Assembly: GCA_022316685.1 (NCBI GenBank)
Contig: JAKJHU010000030.1
Coordinates: forward strand, 10,354,360 to 10,418,359
DNA from: Progne subis subis
Taxonomy: Eukaryota; Chordata; Aves; Passeriformes; Hirundinidae
Direction: 5' to 3'
Length of the DNA: 64,000 bases
Notes under the pieces: generated by a model
Told to the model about the DNA's origin: nothing
The model's database searches: none
Seen by the model: only the letters and a program-made list of their open reading frames with translations
Part shown: piece by piece, positions 1-13,621 of the stretch
Numbering within the stretch: position 1 is the stretch's first letter
Layout: the number at the start of each line of letters is the position of its first letter
Program-made: the position numbers and the translations under genes

Positions 1-976
1 GGAGCTGGCTGTTGTGAACAGCCAGGTTTTAAACATCAGCTAATGAGAAGTACCCCTGGCCAGCTGCCCTTAATATGACTTTGAGGTAGAGAGAGTCAAC
101 ATGAACTGATTCATCCATGCCAGCTGATGTTTCCAGCCTACCATGTGAGATAAACATTTCCATGTAGAGTCATCACCACGAAGAAGAGAATAATTATCTC
201 TCTAGCTCTTTTGATATAAAGCTAACTGTGGCCATTTGCAGAAAGAGGAAAGAGGGATAAATATTTAATGGCATCACTGGGGTTTTCTTTTTCCTGCTCC
301 ATTGAAAATAGCAAACAGAGAAACAAACAAGAACCCAACCTCAACAGCTCAGCATCAAAGAAAAACTCATTTGATCTCCAGAAGTGACCAGTTACCCTTC
401 TCCATATTCGTGACATCTTCTGGCCAAAAATGCTGAATCACCTGAACTAGGTTTGTAGAACAAATTTAGACAAATAGGTTATGTGAAAAGTCATACGAAA
501 TGAATCTATTAAAAAATACATTCCATTAAAAAATATATTCAATTAAAAAAATGTCTAAAATGGAAAAAAAAAAAAAAAAAAGAATTCAGTCAAACAGTGC
601 AGCACTGAAGTAACAGAAACAAGAAGAAAAATAAGTAAGAAATTGTAACTTGGATAGCATACTTGGAATGAAAAATTGTTTTAGACAGTTATACAACTTT
701 ATTTAAAAAAAAAATTCTTGCAAATACTGAGATATTTTTAGCAAAATGTCTTCATATTCATTTGTATGGGACAAAAGAACCTGGCGTATTACTTTCTACC
801 ATGTCTGCTGATTGGAATTTGGACGTACTTTACTAATGTGCTAGGTATTGTATATTCACAAATACCTCTTACATACTAATACATCATAACTACTCTCATG
901 CCAATAATTTCTGCATGGTAAAAATGCAGATGTCTAGACTGACTCTTTCTTCTTTTGTTTCAGCATAACCGAGCAC

Positions 977-977
<1 letters not shown>

Positions 978-1007
<30 letters not shown>
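978..1007 (+). repeat. poly(A) tract, 30 bases
   Basis: An uninterrupted run of about 30 A. No SINE or processed-gene body is visible immediately upstream, so it is not clearly a retroposon tail. Confidence 0.9.
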
Positions 1008-1011
<4 letters not shown>

Positions 1012-1855
1012 ATTATTTCTTGAGACTTAATGACAATTTATTATATAATAGCCCTAGTCTCAGAAATTCAGTTCCTCCCTCCCAATCATTAATACTCAGC
1101 GAGGTCCAGTGTTTCTTCTGATCAAGTAAGTGAAACACGTCATTTTCTATTAAATTGTGTGACTTTATATCAGTAATTGATGTGTTCCCGGGTATTAGCT
1201 TATTTCACCTTTTGGCAACTGTTACTCCAAATGTCTCATCCATTCTGCAGTACTGATGTCTGCTTTCAGTAGCCAATATTTCTGAAATTAATCAGCACCC
1301 TATATTTTTTTAAAAATTGCTGGTAGTATTGCCAGTGGCTTATCATGAATAATCATCCCCTCTGACATGACAAACTAGCTCTAACAGGAAAGCTATTACT
1401 TTGAAACAAATTGTACTGCATTGAAATATCCCCAGTAGTAAAGAATCTCAATAGAGTATTAAAGCTTGTTCAACTGAAAACAATGAGGAGAGAGACCTTT
1501 ATGTCTTTCTCAGGTCATATTCTTTTTATTAAATATCAGATAACAGCAGTGTCTTGCCTAACAAAATTTTCAGGAGGGAGGCACCTTTTTTAAACTTTGA
1601 TTTATATTTTGTCATTAAAAGAATAAGTATTAGATCCTCTTAGTATAAATATGAGGGGCCTCTCCTCTTTTTGATGCGGTTTTCTTTCCCTAAACCAAGG
1701 ACCCGTTATTGTTAGTTACTGATTCTCTACTTCTTTATGGCAAAGGCAAATGTCTGCTTATAAGAGAGCAAATATGAATACAGGGACAGCCTTTTTCAAT
1801 GGAAACATTTTTTAAATATTTGATTTCTGTATATATGCATGCATGTGAAAATAGG

Positions 1856-1889
1856 AAGAAAGAGAGAGAGAGAAAGAAAGAAAGAAAGA
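1856..1889 (+). repeat. GA/GAAA microsatellite
   Basis: A purine-only tract beginning as (GA)n and passing into (GAAA)n. Directly visible simple repeat with no associated gene. Confidence 0.85.
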
Positions 1890-2234
1890 CAGGAAACACA
1901 CATACCTATAATACTTCTCTAGGGAATTAAATATTCTTTTTAAAAGCCCATAATAATCCTTGTGGTGAGGAAATGCTCAGTCTCACCCTGTGTATGGAGG
2001 AGGAGTGGAATTTGGATTGAGTTTTGGTGAAAAAAAACACAAAAAAACCAAAAAAAACCAGAGAAGTGGGTATGGTAAAAGATTGCGCCAGAGTGAAAAA
2101 TCTTTGTATCAAAGTACCTGTCTCAGAGGAAGTGTGTCCACCTTGTGTGGCACGCTCTTCAGGGACACTTGCTGCAGTTGGAAGCAGAATTGATTGAAAT
2201 GTTTGGGTATAACTATTTATCTCTTTATTTTCCT

Positions 2235-2238
<4 letters not shown>

Positions 2239-2267
<29 letters not shown>
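2239..2267 (+). repeat. poly(T) tract, 29 bases
   Basis: An uninterrupted run of 29 T, equivalent to a poly(A) tract on the minus strand. No retroposon body is recognised next to it. Confidence 0.9.
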
Positions 2268-2273
<6 letters not shown>

Positions 2274-3203
2274 AGTCCTCTTTGAATGTGTATCCAAATA
2301 TATTCTTATTAGGGTTTCTTAGTGCCAACATGACCTTCTGTTCTATCTAAGAGTGGTGTCCCTTGTAATAGCTAGCTGTTCACAGTAATTACTGGGGTAC
2401 ACTAGACTCAATTTCAAGTCCTCGATCTCTGTGTTCTCTAATTTATATGTCCCACAGAGTATTTGACACAGGTTAATTGCAAGTCAGCACCATGCTCATA
2501 TCTTCTAGAGTGTGTTAGTTTTCATTAAATTTGTTACTTAGGATCAAATCCAAATTTGCAAATTGTGTTTCTGTAAAAGCAGATTTACTTTTCAGCCTTA
2601 GGTGCATGTCCAGTAACTTTTCTGCCAGTGTATCCAGAGTCCTCTAGCTACTGAATGCAGTCCAGGGGCTTAAGTCATCTTTATGTTCCAGTACTGACAT
2701 TTATTCTTCTCTCATCTGCTTACAAATGAGACACAAAGAGCACAATTTGATTAAATGTGGGTGTTTACAATGTCTGAACCGCAAGGTTCCTGTTTTTATC
2801 AGTCAAGTCCTGGACAATAGATTCAGTGATGTTTAGTCCTGTATATCAGACTGCAAACAAATAAACTGACTCCATTCTGTTTGCTATAACAGACATCTAA
2901 ATATCTAGATCAACTTAGACACTTGTTCCACAGGTGCCTAAGATCAAGGGAAAAAATCCTGCCAAAGAAAAATCTATAGTTTAGTCCTCTACAATTATTA
3001 TATTATTGCCTTTTTTCTCCTCAAGCAAGACAAGAACAGGAGTAAATTCATGAAATAGTGGACCATTGCTTATAGACCTCAATATTTACTTGTAATTTTA
3101 CCTATAAGGTTAGAGTGTTTTCTTTGCCTTTTCTGAAAGAGATAAGGGCCAGCTACCTGAGCAGTGCATACTCAGTGTCTGGTCTCCACTTCCTACTTGC
3201 AGA

Positions 3204-3552
3204 TTACAACATAGATTTGCCATGGTTGGTGCCATCACTGTAGTATGTGCAGAGGAATGCAACATGGCCAGCACAGCAAGACAAAATCTGGCAGTATGTT
3301 CCCACAGTAATAACTGAAGTCATCAATCTTGGTAATGGCAGGACCATCAAGCTGGTTTGTTTCAACTCTATGTAACAGTTTCTCCTCCAGATCCAAGGAG
3401 TGCAGAAGGTAAGTAGGCTGCTCAACTGCTCTCTGTGTCTGTCGAACCCTAAAACAGATCTTTCTGTGTGCAAGGTGGAGTTGATGAAGACATGGCAGTG
3501 TGTAATAGCAATACAGCTTAACCAGCTCTCCAAGGGAAACTGAAAATTGCAT
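3204..3552 (-). pseudogene. possible decayed coding sequence, unidentified
   Basis: Two overlapping minus-strand frames of 109 and 105 residues share this block. The block has higher sequence complexity than its surroundings and no low-complexity bias. One frame contains a protein-like stretch (LHRVETNQLDGPAITKIDDF, near its middle). Extending the first frame upstream on the minus strand meets stops, so no intact gene is present. I do not recognise the family. It could be an old processed pseudogene, a decayed retroelement piece, a missed exon, or a conserved non-coding element that is open by chance. Confidence that it was ever coding is low. Confidence 0.2.
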
Positions 3553-6500
3553 TAGCTCTGCAGGTGTTGCAAATTAATGCTCCACACTGGTTTAACAGAG
3601 AGCCCCAGCTCACATTACACCAGTGACCAACAGTAATGCTTTATGGGAACAATCTGAAGCACTTGAACAAGTGCTAGAGAGAAAGAATAGTACTCACTGA
3701 AAAACATCCTAGCAGTAACCCTCTGACTCCTTCCTTCCCACACAGGCTTTTGTTACAGAACTTCTGTATTGGTGCAAAATGTGATGCAATAATGAATTTT
3801 AATTAGTCCTTAGAGTGCCAGTAGAAATTTCTTTAGGATTATGGGGTAGTATATTCTTTTCTTTCTTATTTGCTATCTCTATAATTAGGACTATGCAATT
3901 ATGCTATCAGTGCAATAAAGCAAAAGTGAAATCCACATCCAGTATGAATAATTTACCCAGTCTGCATGGAAATGACAGAATTTTCAAACAAAACATAATT
4001 ATATTTTAATGTTTCTCTTAATTACTTTGTTGTAATTTGCGGGATGTGACTTGAGTATTAACACACTAGTAAGCTGAAGTCAATGCACAGTGAACCCAGC
4101 AACTTCTAAAAAATAGCACTTACTTCTTAAGTATAAAAGGTGTATTGATTTTGCTGAATTATGGTCGCAAACTGCATATGATTGATGCTGCAGGGATGGG
4201 AATACAACTGCTGCTCAGTGCATTCAAAAATCCAGATTGCTAAGCTATTAAAAAAATTGTGTCCTACAACGACAGTGTGATCATTAATACTGGAAAGGCT
4301 TTTTGAATTTGTAATATGAACTGCTTTATCACAGCTAAACACTGATTTGCGTTGATTAATAGAGTAACTCTTAGAACTCACCAGAAAGCTGAGAGGGTCT
4401 CCATTTAAAGAACAGATATCTCCATGCACAGATTCTGCTACTTTTTTCAAATATTAGAAGTTCATTAAAGCTCTCTGAAAGTTCATTGTATGTGCAATAT
4501 GAAACTTCAGAGAGGATTTCTCAGTACTTCAAAAACAAAATAAATCACCACTTGTTGCCTTTGAAAATAATAATGCTAGAGTGTGTTGCATCTGTCTTTG
4601 TCTGATAAATGTTTTAAGAACAAAAGGCGGGAACAGAATCAATTTAAATTGTGACTTAATTTAAGTGCCAGTGGACTTAGCATATTAGCCACCAAATGAA
4701 ACTAACACATTAGCTTTAATTTGAAATAGAAGATTAGATAGCAAAAATGTGTATACCAAATATTCAGAAACACTGAGAATACAGCTGTTCCTGATAAGAA
4801 TAAGTCTATTTATTTATTTGAAAAAGTCAGTAAATTTTTTGATTTCATTTAGAAAGCATATGACATGTTGTCTAGACCTTTTTTATTCTTTCTGTTCACA
4901 CAACAACCTCACAAAAATTCTTCTCGTGCTCAAAATCCCCGACAGACCAGTAGGAATTTTAAAACTATGAACTCCAACCTTATCCATCTAATAAAACATA
5001 CAGTTTAACAACACTGAGGTATTTTTCAAAATTATATTCAGCATGGAGAAAATCTGAAGATTTATCTTTCTTTCTTTGTACTTTATCAACACTGCAAAAA
5101 AGTCTGTATTTATTCTTATTACAATGCTTTGTCAAAAAACAATTTATCAATAATTATAGGTAACACCTTCCGAGATGGTCCTGTTCAGCAAAACAATTAT
5201 GCAAACTCTCAACATGAGACATTCTAGTCTGTTTTGCCTTTAGATTTGATTAATATTTTCCTTGTGTAAATTTGTAATCCCAAATGTTCGTAGGGTTAAT
5301 GACCCCACACAGACTAATAAACAGCAAGAATAATTGAAATAATCTATTTTAAATTGTTCATGCCTCTATGAAATTCTGAATTGATTTTTTTTCATGTGAG
5401 CAGGAATAAATCAAAACGTTTCATGCAATTCACAACCAATTAAAGATTCTGGTTTTATAAAGAGACAAGACATAGATTTGATTTTAATTTAAAATTGATA
5501 AATATTGATAGCTCTAATATCACACTAAACACATGCTTTGAAAAAAATACCAGGTAATTCCAGCCTGCTTAACTGATTTCCTTCTAAGTTCTTCTAGTTT
5601 CCTTCTAGTTTTCTTCTAGTTTAAGCCCTATACTAAATACATCTTTATTTTTTTAAATAACACAGCATGCAATTTGTGCCATCCAAGAAATCAATTTCTT
5701 TAATTACCATTTAACTACAAATAATCTCTTCCATTTACCTTAATATACTGTGAACAATACAAGAAAGAAATTAAATAAAATTATATGACTTATTGACAGT
5801 TTATATATATCCTTATGTTTTATAATTAATTAATTTAGGATATCATATACTAAAATTTCCATATAAGGAAAATTTTAAAGATTTATATATTTTTTTCATT
5901 GTATGATGGACAATATTTTAACATTTTGGTAACACTATGCTTTTATATTTACTATTTTATTTGGTTTCATCACATATTTGTTACAATCAGCTACTCAATT
6001 TTTTTCAGTATTTTCTTCTAATTTTCTCATGAATTCTTTTCTTAAATAACTCTTCATTGTAATAAATTGTATGCTGCATTTTTGACAATTTGTTTAAATA
6101 CTACTTCTCTAATCTTCCTGTTACTGTGGAAATAAAGAAAAAAAAGTAGCGGTAAGTAGTTTTAGAAATGTGATAAAAAACATTAATGATTGTCAACAGG
6201 AATTCTTTTAAAACATATAATGAGAGAAAACATCTCTTAATCTGCCTTTTAAATTTCATTTTATGGGAATTTATTGCCTACTTAAGCTAGTAACCTTTCT
6301 GTGGCTTGCATTACCTGCTACAGGGGAAGATGACATTGAGATAATGTTGAGAAACATACTGGAATATTCCATCTGGCTGAGTAACAAGATTTCCAAAATG
6401 CCTAAGGAATAAGGCAGAAGCATTAGCTACAGTTACCCTTCTCATCAGTCCTTGGATGTCAAAAAAAGTTGTCTTAACAACAGGTAAATATAATTGTATC

Positions 6501-6829
6501 CCTGAGAGTTTTACACTTCAATGACTGACCCAGAATCAGGAAGATTATTACAGCTAATGAGCTCAAGAGAGATGAAAGAACTCCTAAAGATTTACACTGA
6601 GCTATTACTGGGTTCTCAAACTATGACATTCCTGGTCACTTTTCTCTAACTTAAATCTTTGGGATTCTATATGACAAAACATTTATATAAAAAGTTAAGA
6701 CAAAGGAGTTCACAGGCCATTACCATTAATTCCTAAAGATCAGACGTGAATGATAACAATATGACATAGCAACATTGACTTTGAACTAAGATAACCATTA
6801 CTGCCTTGCCTTTAGGGAAAAAAAAAAAA

Positions 6830-6836
<7 letters not shown>

Positions 6837-6869
<33 letters not shown>

Positions 6870-6881
6870 AGAGAGAGAGAA
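6837..6881 (+). repeat. poly(A) followed by (GA)n
   Basis: About 30 A pass directly into a GA dinucleotide run. The same composite structure recurs at 23859-23907. It is a compound simple repeat and no retroposon body is seen upstream. Confidence 0.9.
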
Positions 6882-7534
6882 GAAAAGCCACTACAATTAT
6901 ACACTATGATATCTATAAAGTTCACTACTCTTCAAACAGCTGTAAATGACTCATTAAAAAAAAAAAACCTCCAAGTAAGAGGAAAGGAAATAATTCCTAC
7001 CTGCAAAATCACTTCCAAATGAGATGTGCTATTCTTTTCTGCCATTATGATTTTTCCTCCTTTATTACAATACAGAATTCATGTGTTTTTTTATTGTTAT
7101 TATTGAAGCTAAAATACATTTAGAAGAAGACAGCAGAACTACATGTGCTGCAGTGTTACACAGTCTGGCTGTAGAGGCTTGATTAGAAAGTAGAACATTT
7201 ACGTTAGATTTGGAAGACCTCTGCTCAAAAAATACTCAACAGGTAACTTTCATGCCACTCACTCCACTCTTCTGCCTTCAGTAAAAGAAAGCAAAACCCA
7301 TACATTATTCAGTTTATTTCTTTTGCAATAAGATTTGTATAAAATCCTCTGATTTTTTTTTTTTTTTCCCAAATGACATTCAAAAGACATTTAAGATGAA
7401 ATGATTTAGACAGCACTACAATTTCAACAAGAATACCAAGGAAAACTGGAAACTAAAGGGCCATACACTGGGTTTTGAATAACTGATAAAAACAATAAAG
7501 TAAGTTATCACATTCAGAAGAGCACAATCCAGAC

Positions 7535-7537
<3 letters not shown>

Positions 7538-7565
<28 letters not shown>
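7538..7565 (+). repeat. poly(A) tract, 28 bases
   Basis: An uninterrupted run of A lying about 220 bp outside the 3' terminus of the minus-strand CR1 copy. It is not part of that element, whose terminus lacks poly(A). Confidence 0.9.
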
Positions 7566-7568
<3 letters not shown>

Positions 7569-7785
7569 TGCTTGAAGATAGCAGCCTTCAGAAAAGTGTC
7601 ACAGAGGAGAAAGGACAGGTAAGTATGACTTATCTGAATGTCTGAAAAGCTTAGGATAAAGTCCTTTGCAAAAGCCTTGCCAGACCATAAATTAATTGCA
7701 CATGATGGTAAAAATAATTCACTGATTTGGATGGTAGTAAGAAGGTGAATAGAAGAACATGTTTGATCATGTTTATTATGGTGGC

Positions 7786-10205
7786 ATATAGAATCAGAGT
7801 ATCATTTAGGTTGGAAATATCCTGTAAGATCATTGAGTCCAAACCAGCCAAGTCCACCACTAAACCATGTCCTTAAACACCACATCCACCACCACATCTA
7901 CACAGCTTTTATGTATCTCCTGGGATGTTGACTCCACAAATTCTCTGAGCAGCCTCTTCCAATGCTTGACAACCTTTTTGGGGAAAAACTTTTTTCCTTT
8001 ACATTCCATCTAAACCTCCCCTGACACAAATTGAGCCCATTTTGTATTGTCCTATCAACAGTTACTTGGAAGAAGAAACTGACTCCCACCTCACTACACC
8101 CTCCTTTCAGGTAGTTGTAAAGAGTCATGAGGACACCCCTAACCCTCCTTTTCTCCAGACTAAACACTCCCAGCTCCCTCAGCAGCTCTATTCCCCTTCT
8201 TTGGATACATTCCAGCACGTCAATATCATTCTTGTATTGAGGGGTCCAAAACTGGACACAGGATTGGAGGTACAGCCTCACCAGTACTGAGAAAAGGAGC
8301 ATCATCACTGTCTTAGTACCAATGGCCACACTATAGATGATACAAGCCAGAATACTGTTGTCCTTTTTGGCCACCTGGGTACACACACTGGATCATGTTG
8401 AGTCCCAGATTCTTTACTGCTTGGCAGCTTTCAAGATGCTCTGTCCCAAACCTGCAACACTGCACAGGTTTGTTGTGACCCAAGTGCAAGATATGACACT
8501 TGGCCATGAAGAATGTGATACAACTGGCATTGACCTAGATCCAGGTTGTACACATCCCTTGCAGAGCCTTCTTACCCTCCATAACATCAACACTCCCACC
8601 CAACCTGATGTCATCTCCAAACTGACTGAAAGATCACTCAATCCACTTGACCAAATCCTTAAGATATTAAACAGAACTGGACACAATACTGGGGCCTTGG
8701 AACACCACTTACAACTGGCTGTGAGATAGATTTAACTCCATTCAGCACCACCCTCTGGGCCCAGACAAAGAGACAATTGTTTAGAGTGCACCCATCCAAA
8801 CCATGAACAAACAGTTTGTCCAGGAGAATGATGTGGGAAACCACTGCCAAATGCTTTTTACTTAAGTCCAGGTAGACACACTGACAGCCTTTCCCTCATT
8901 CACAAAACAGGTCATCCTGTCAAACAAGGAGATCAGGTTTGTCAAGCAGGACCTGTCTTTCATAAACCCCCACTGACGGCCTTGTCCCCTGACATTCTGT
9001 GTCATGATGCTGAACATGACCTGCTCCAGGACTTTCCCTGCCTCAGAGGTCAGGCTGACAGGTCTATACTTCTCTGAATCCTCCTTTTGACCCTTCTTGT
9101 AGATGGATATCATATTTTGCTGTGGTGTAGCACATCACTGATAGTTTCCTCTTGGATTACAGAGGCTTCATTCTGCTTCTCATCCTCATCTTTCAGCTCC
9201 AGAGTCTGAAAACCAGAGAAAGACTGAGGCATAGAAATCACTAACTACCTCAGTCTTTTCCTCATCTTTTGTTCCTAGGCTTTTCTCCAGATCCTAAAAA
9301 GGATGGAGGTTCTCCTGAGCCTTCCTTTTTTTTGCTACTGTGTTTTTTAAGAAACACATTTGTCTTTTACAACAGTAACCAGGTTAAGTTTTAGTTGGGC
9401 TTTCTAATTTTCTCCCTGCATAAACTCACAACGTCCTTATGGTCCTCCTGAGTTGTCAGGCCCTTTTTCCAAAAGTGATAAACTCTCCTTTGGTTCCTGA
9501 GTTCTAAACAAAGCTTTTTGTTCATCTAGAATGATCTTCCTCTCTGCCATGTCTTTCAGTGAGCAGGGGTGGCCTGCTCCTGTAATTAGGATTTCCTTAT
9601 TGAAGAAAGTCAAGTCTTCCTGCATGACCTCCCAAGGGACTCTGTCAATCAGTCTCCCAAACAGGCCAGAGTCTGCCTTTCTGAGGTCCAAGGTAGCAGT
9701 TCTATTGGGCCCAGTCCTTAGTTCTCTGGGAACAGAAAACTATCATTTCATGATCACTATGTCCAAGTTGGTCTGCAACCATCACACCTCCCACAAATTC
9801 TTCTTTCTCAAACAGGTTCCTTCCCTAGCTGTCTCACTTACCAGCTGTGTCAGGAAGTTATCTTCCACAGATATGAGGAACCTCCTAGGTTGTTTCTTCT
9901 CTGCTGTATTTTACTTCCAGCAGACTTCTGGAAAGTGGAAGTCCCTCACAGGAGCTACTAACCGTGATAGTTCTCCCAGCTGCTTATAGAATATTTCATC
10001 CATCCCTTCATCCTGCTGTGTCATCTGTACCAGCCTCCCACCATGATACTACTTTGTTGGTCTTCTCCTGATTCATACCTAGATGCACTCAAACCTGATA
10101 TCAGCAGAATCAAACTCTAGAAAACTGAAATTCTTCTTAACATACATGGCTACACCACAGCCTTTCTTTCCTCATCTATCCCTTCTTAGGAGTTTATACC
10201 ATCTA
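7786..10205 (-). mobile_element. CR1 LINE, 5'-truncated, decayed ORF2 and 3' UTR
   Basis: Read on the minus strand, this is a CR1 non-LTR retrotransposon that starts inside the ORF2 endonuclease domain and runs to the 3' terminus. Pieces of ORF2 follow in the correct order. The APE-type endonuclease includes the GDFN-type motif as RDFH (9935-9946) and an intact SDHE (9747-9758). The linker has RTATLDLRKADSGLFGRLI, and TQEDHKDVVSLCREKIR follows. The reverse transcriptase has YRPVSLTS near 9070 and the catalytic palm as FGDDIRL (FGDD at 8610-8621). The thumb and C-terminus read CVQFWTPQYKNDIDVLE. These pieces lie in different frames with several stops, so the copy is dead. The 3' end is the CR1 terminal sequence near 7790-7850. 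5' truncation is the usual outcome of CR1 target-primed reverse transcription. The subfamily was not determined. Confidence 0.95.
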
Positions 10206-13200
10206 TGAACAAAGCAAAAATTGAATTTCATTGTTCTAAATTTGTATGAATAAAGATACCTTCAAGAGCTGGTGTACATAATATCTACATGTATTAGGTT
10301 GTAAGTTGTGTGGAGTGTGAATAGAGGAGAGAAAGAATGCTGTAGTGCAGCTCTTTCTTCTTTAAATGGATACTGATTTTTGAAAAGAGCAAAGAAAGAG
10401 ATATCAGAATTTTACAGAGTTTAAATCATTTGAGAGATGGAGGATGAAAAAAAATCAAGAGGATGTTTGTAAGGACCACAAAAATGTATTTAAGAAAATG
10501 AAAGTGGATGAAAAGGAATATATCTTGATTTGATTTAACACACTTCTGAATGAAAACTAACTGGTTTATCTAGACATAATTTTGTTTATCTAAATAAAAT
10601 CTTAATTACACTGAAACGATGATCTAATTTTTTAAATTAAAAATTTCCATGTCAACGCACAAAATTCATTTAATGCTTTTATTTTGATTTAATGCACCTG
10701 AAAATTCTTTCCCTGAAGTACTAAATCATGTCCTCTTCTGATACATACTGGAATAAATCCAGTGAAGCCCAAAAAATTACACTGATATAAGATAGCTGAT
10801 CAACTACATTAATTTCTCTTTAGAAATTTTACAGGAATGACAAGGGAAAAAAAAAAAAAAAAAAAAAAAGTGCAGAGACACTGAAAGAATGAATGAAAGG
10901 AGGCAATAAAAGACATAAATAAGAATGGAGTATATAAAATGATAGAGTGATTAAATGATAGGTCAGGTAGTTCAGATATGATGCCCTGAAATTATTATTT
11001 TGCCTAATTTTTTAATATTAAAAGAAGATAATTATACAGTGTAAAGTTCTGTTTAACCAGTGTTCTGTAAAAGTTTTTCATGCAAGAAAATACTTAACAC
11101 ATGAATTTAGTAAAAAGGTAAGATAAGCTTTCTCAATGGAAAGAAAATAGTTCCCACAATTACATTAGCATAGGCATACAAGCAGTCATGGTCCAGATGC
11201 AAATACCTGTCACTGCATTTTGTGATTACAAGGTTACAGCCCTGTAATCACAACATGTAGTATTTTCCGGTATAATTTCTCTAGTTTCATAATTTCTAAG
11301 ATTAAAAAAGATACCAAAGGCCTTTCTTCAGAAACCTCTTCCTTTCCTAAACCTAGAGCATCCTACAAAAACCTTTCGGATTAACTACTAACTGAAGCTG
11401 CAGTCAGACTGGCAGAGGTTGCTCCATCACAAAGCACTCTAGAGTAAACCTTTCTACAAATTATTCTTTCTTTTCCCAACTACCCAATGGTAATGAGCAT
11501 GAAATTATACAGTCCAAATAATAAATGAAACACAACCATTGTGACTACATCAAAGTCTGTGAATCACTGTATATTGTTAATCAATTCAATGAAAGCTTAT
11601 GGAATAAAATACCAATTTATATGTATTTACCCTATATTTCTTCATCTTAATGTGATACCACACCATTGTACCAGACTACAGGCTCACTTTGATGGCTGCC
11701 ATTATCATTTTAAGATCTGAATACCTAACTCCTTTCATATTTTCTTTTCTTAGTAAATATTCCACTATCTACTTTTTAGATTACTTTATTCTATACACAA
11801 AGAGCTGCCTTCTCTTTCCCTTACTATTGCATAGAGTCCTCCCTACCAAACAGCAGAGGTTCTCACTCATAGCCTCTGAGACATCAAAGAAATAAAGAAT
11901 TAGGGGAAAACTTCTTTTATTGGCTGAAATAACAGGAAAACTTGTATCTCTTACTTCATCCAGATTCTTATAAACATATGGGAGAAAATAAAATGTTTTA
12001 ACAACTTTATATAAAATATTTAAAAAATCTATAAAATTTTCTATAAAATTTTGAAGAGTTGTAATTTTTTTTTTTTTTTCTTTTTTCAGAAACACTTATC
12101 TTGAAAACTGGGTAAGATTTGACCTTTTCATTTTGAATAACTTTGAAGTGATTCGTGAATCTGCTGTCAGCATTGCCTTTTTCCAACTCCTTCTCTGGTT
12201 TGAAAGAGGGATAAAATAATAATTGTGTAGTAACTTCTGAAGAATAGGAACTTTTGTTTTGGTTTTTTCTCCCAGTAATGATTCCTCCAATGAACCATGA
12301 AAAAGACATGAACTCCTTTTTTCCTATACAAAAACAATAGATATAGTCATTGTTATTCATATTTTTTCTTTTTCCTTATGTTATTACTATTTCAATTTAG
12401 TTTTACTCAAGAGAAGATGCAGCATTTTAATTCAAATCTTTTCAGAGAGATAACTAGTGTTAAGCTTGACATTTTGTTAGCATTGTTTTGTTATCACTGT
12501 TAATATATTTTTGAGATAAAATATCTGAATTTTGGTTTTATGGATTCAAATCGTGAGAACAAGAAATGCATAAAGTTATAAAAAAAAAAGTCAGTAGAAA
12601 ATTATTTACTAGAGAGACAAGAATATCTGATGTGATAAAAATCATAATGCAAAAATATTTCCGTTCAGCCTTGTATACAAGATTCATTCACAGGAGCATT
12701 CCTCAAAATAAAATTAATATTAGTCAGATAAGGAAAGTTACACATTAACATAATTCCTTCTATCATTAATTTTAAGAATGAAAGGTACTTTCTGTCTTTG
12801 TAAACTGAGTAGTCTATAGAGATCCACACTTTATTTGTTTGGAAGGGGTTTGTTTTCTTTGTGGAGTATTATGGGGTTAATGCTGTCAAGCAATTATATG
12901 TTTTCTGATAGGTCCATAAGTTTAAAGAGGCTCAGCAGCTATAAATCTAAATAAGGGGGAAAAAAAAAAATTAAAAAGTCCAGGTTTCTAATTTTTAAAA
13001 ACCTAAAATTTCCTCCCAGATTAAATAAAACACCACCCTTCAAACAAAACTGAAAAACCGCACTCCTATATGATAATTTTTAAACTTACTTTCAATTTAA
13101 AAGTAGAGGGCAGCCTTTTTTGAAGGATTTTTTTAATACAATGACTATAACTGATGTTTTTTCATAATAATTCAAACACATATCAAGATAGAACATCACA

Positions 13201-13407
13201 ATTTTTTTTAATAGAATTCTATGAGAACAAATTAGAAGTTTATAACCAACCAGCTCCTCTTCACTGAGGGATTTCTTTGCAGTGGGGAGGGGAGGTAGGG
13301 GTGGCAAGAAGCTGCTGGATCCTTGATGTCTGAGTTTCTTAGACTAGCTACTAGAGGGATTCACATTTTGATTCATGTTTTAATGTACAAATTAATTTTA
13401 AAATTAT
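10206..13407. other. A+T-rich non-coding DNA, no gene seen
   Basis: No recognisable exon or transposon. An A23 tract lies at 10847-10869 and a T-rich tract near 12066-12080. Minus-strand open frames near 11781-12360 are rich in K, N, F and I, as expected for A+T-rich DNA read by chance. Confidence 0.6.
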
Positions 13408-13471
13408 ATGCGTTACCAATAGAGAAATGAAAATAAAATTTTATGCATCACCCTAACTCTATATTAAAGGT
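13408..13471 (+). repeat. 64 bp direct repeat, copy 1
   Basis: This segment recurs in the same orientation at 17644-17707 with one mismatch in 64 bases (G at 13412 against A at 17648). Similarity ends abruptly at both edges. The sequence is not low-complexity and matches no repeat family I know. It is either a small duplicated or templated insertion, or two members of a short interspersed family. Confidence 0.9.
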
Positions 13472-13621
13472 AAAGCCTATTTTAGTCTCTAGAAATTAGC
13501 CAAATCATAATTTCTGCTAGATGGCACGTGAAAGATCTATTCTAAAACAACCAAGGGTACCAAAGGGTACAAAAAGGGCGCAATGAATATGATGTAAATT
13601 GGAAAAAGAAAAAAAAAAGAA

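Larger units (their letters stand above)
1..3120. other. A+T-rich non-coding DNA, no gene seen
   Basis: I see no exon-like or recognisable repeat-derived coding sequence here. It holds homopolymer tracts (A18 at 564-581, A30 at 978-1007, T29 at 2239-2267) and a GA/GAAA microsatellite at about 1856-1889. Short open frames on both strands are dominated by low-complexity residues or have no familiar motif. Most likely intergenic or intronic. Confidence 0.7.
3701..7785. other. A+T-rich non-coding DNA, no gene seen
   Basis: Very A+T-rich, especially 5000-6200, with no recognisable gene or transposon. The 4600-4760 part has a varied, non-repetitive texture typical of conserved non-coding DNA, but nothing specific can be claimed. 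It contains an A30 plus GA tract at 6837-6881 and an A28 tract at 7538-7565, just upstream of the CR1 terminus. Confidence 0.6.

Noticed and set aside
7538..7565. Poly(A) as the tail of the nearby CR1
   Set aside because: CR1 elements end in short ATTCTATG-type units, not poly(A), and the tract lies 220 bp outside the element.
7898..8386. 162-residue minus-strand frame as a host gene
   Set aside because: CVQFWTPQYKNDIDVLE and neighbouring residues are the C-terminal part of CR1 ORF2.
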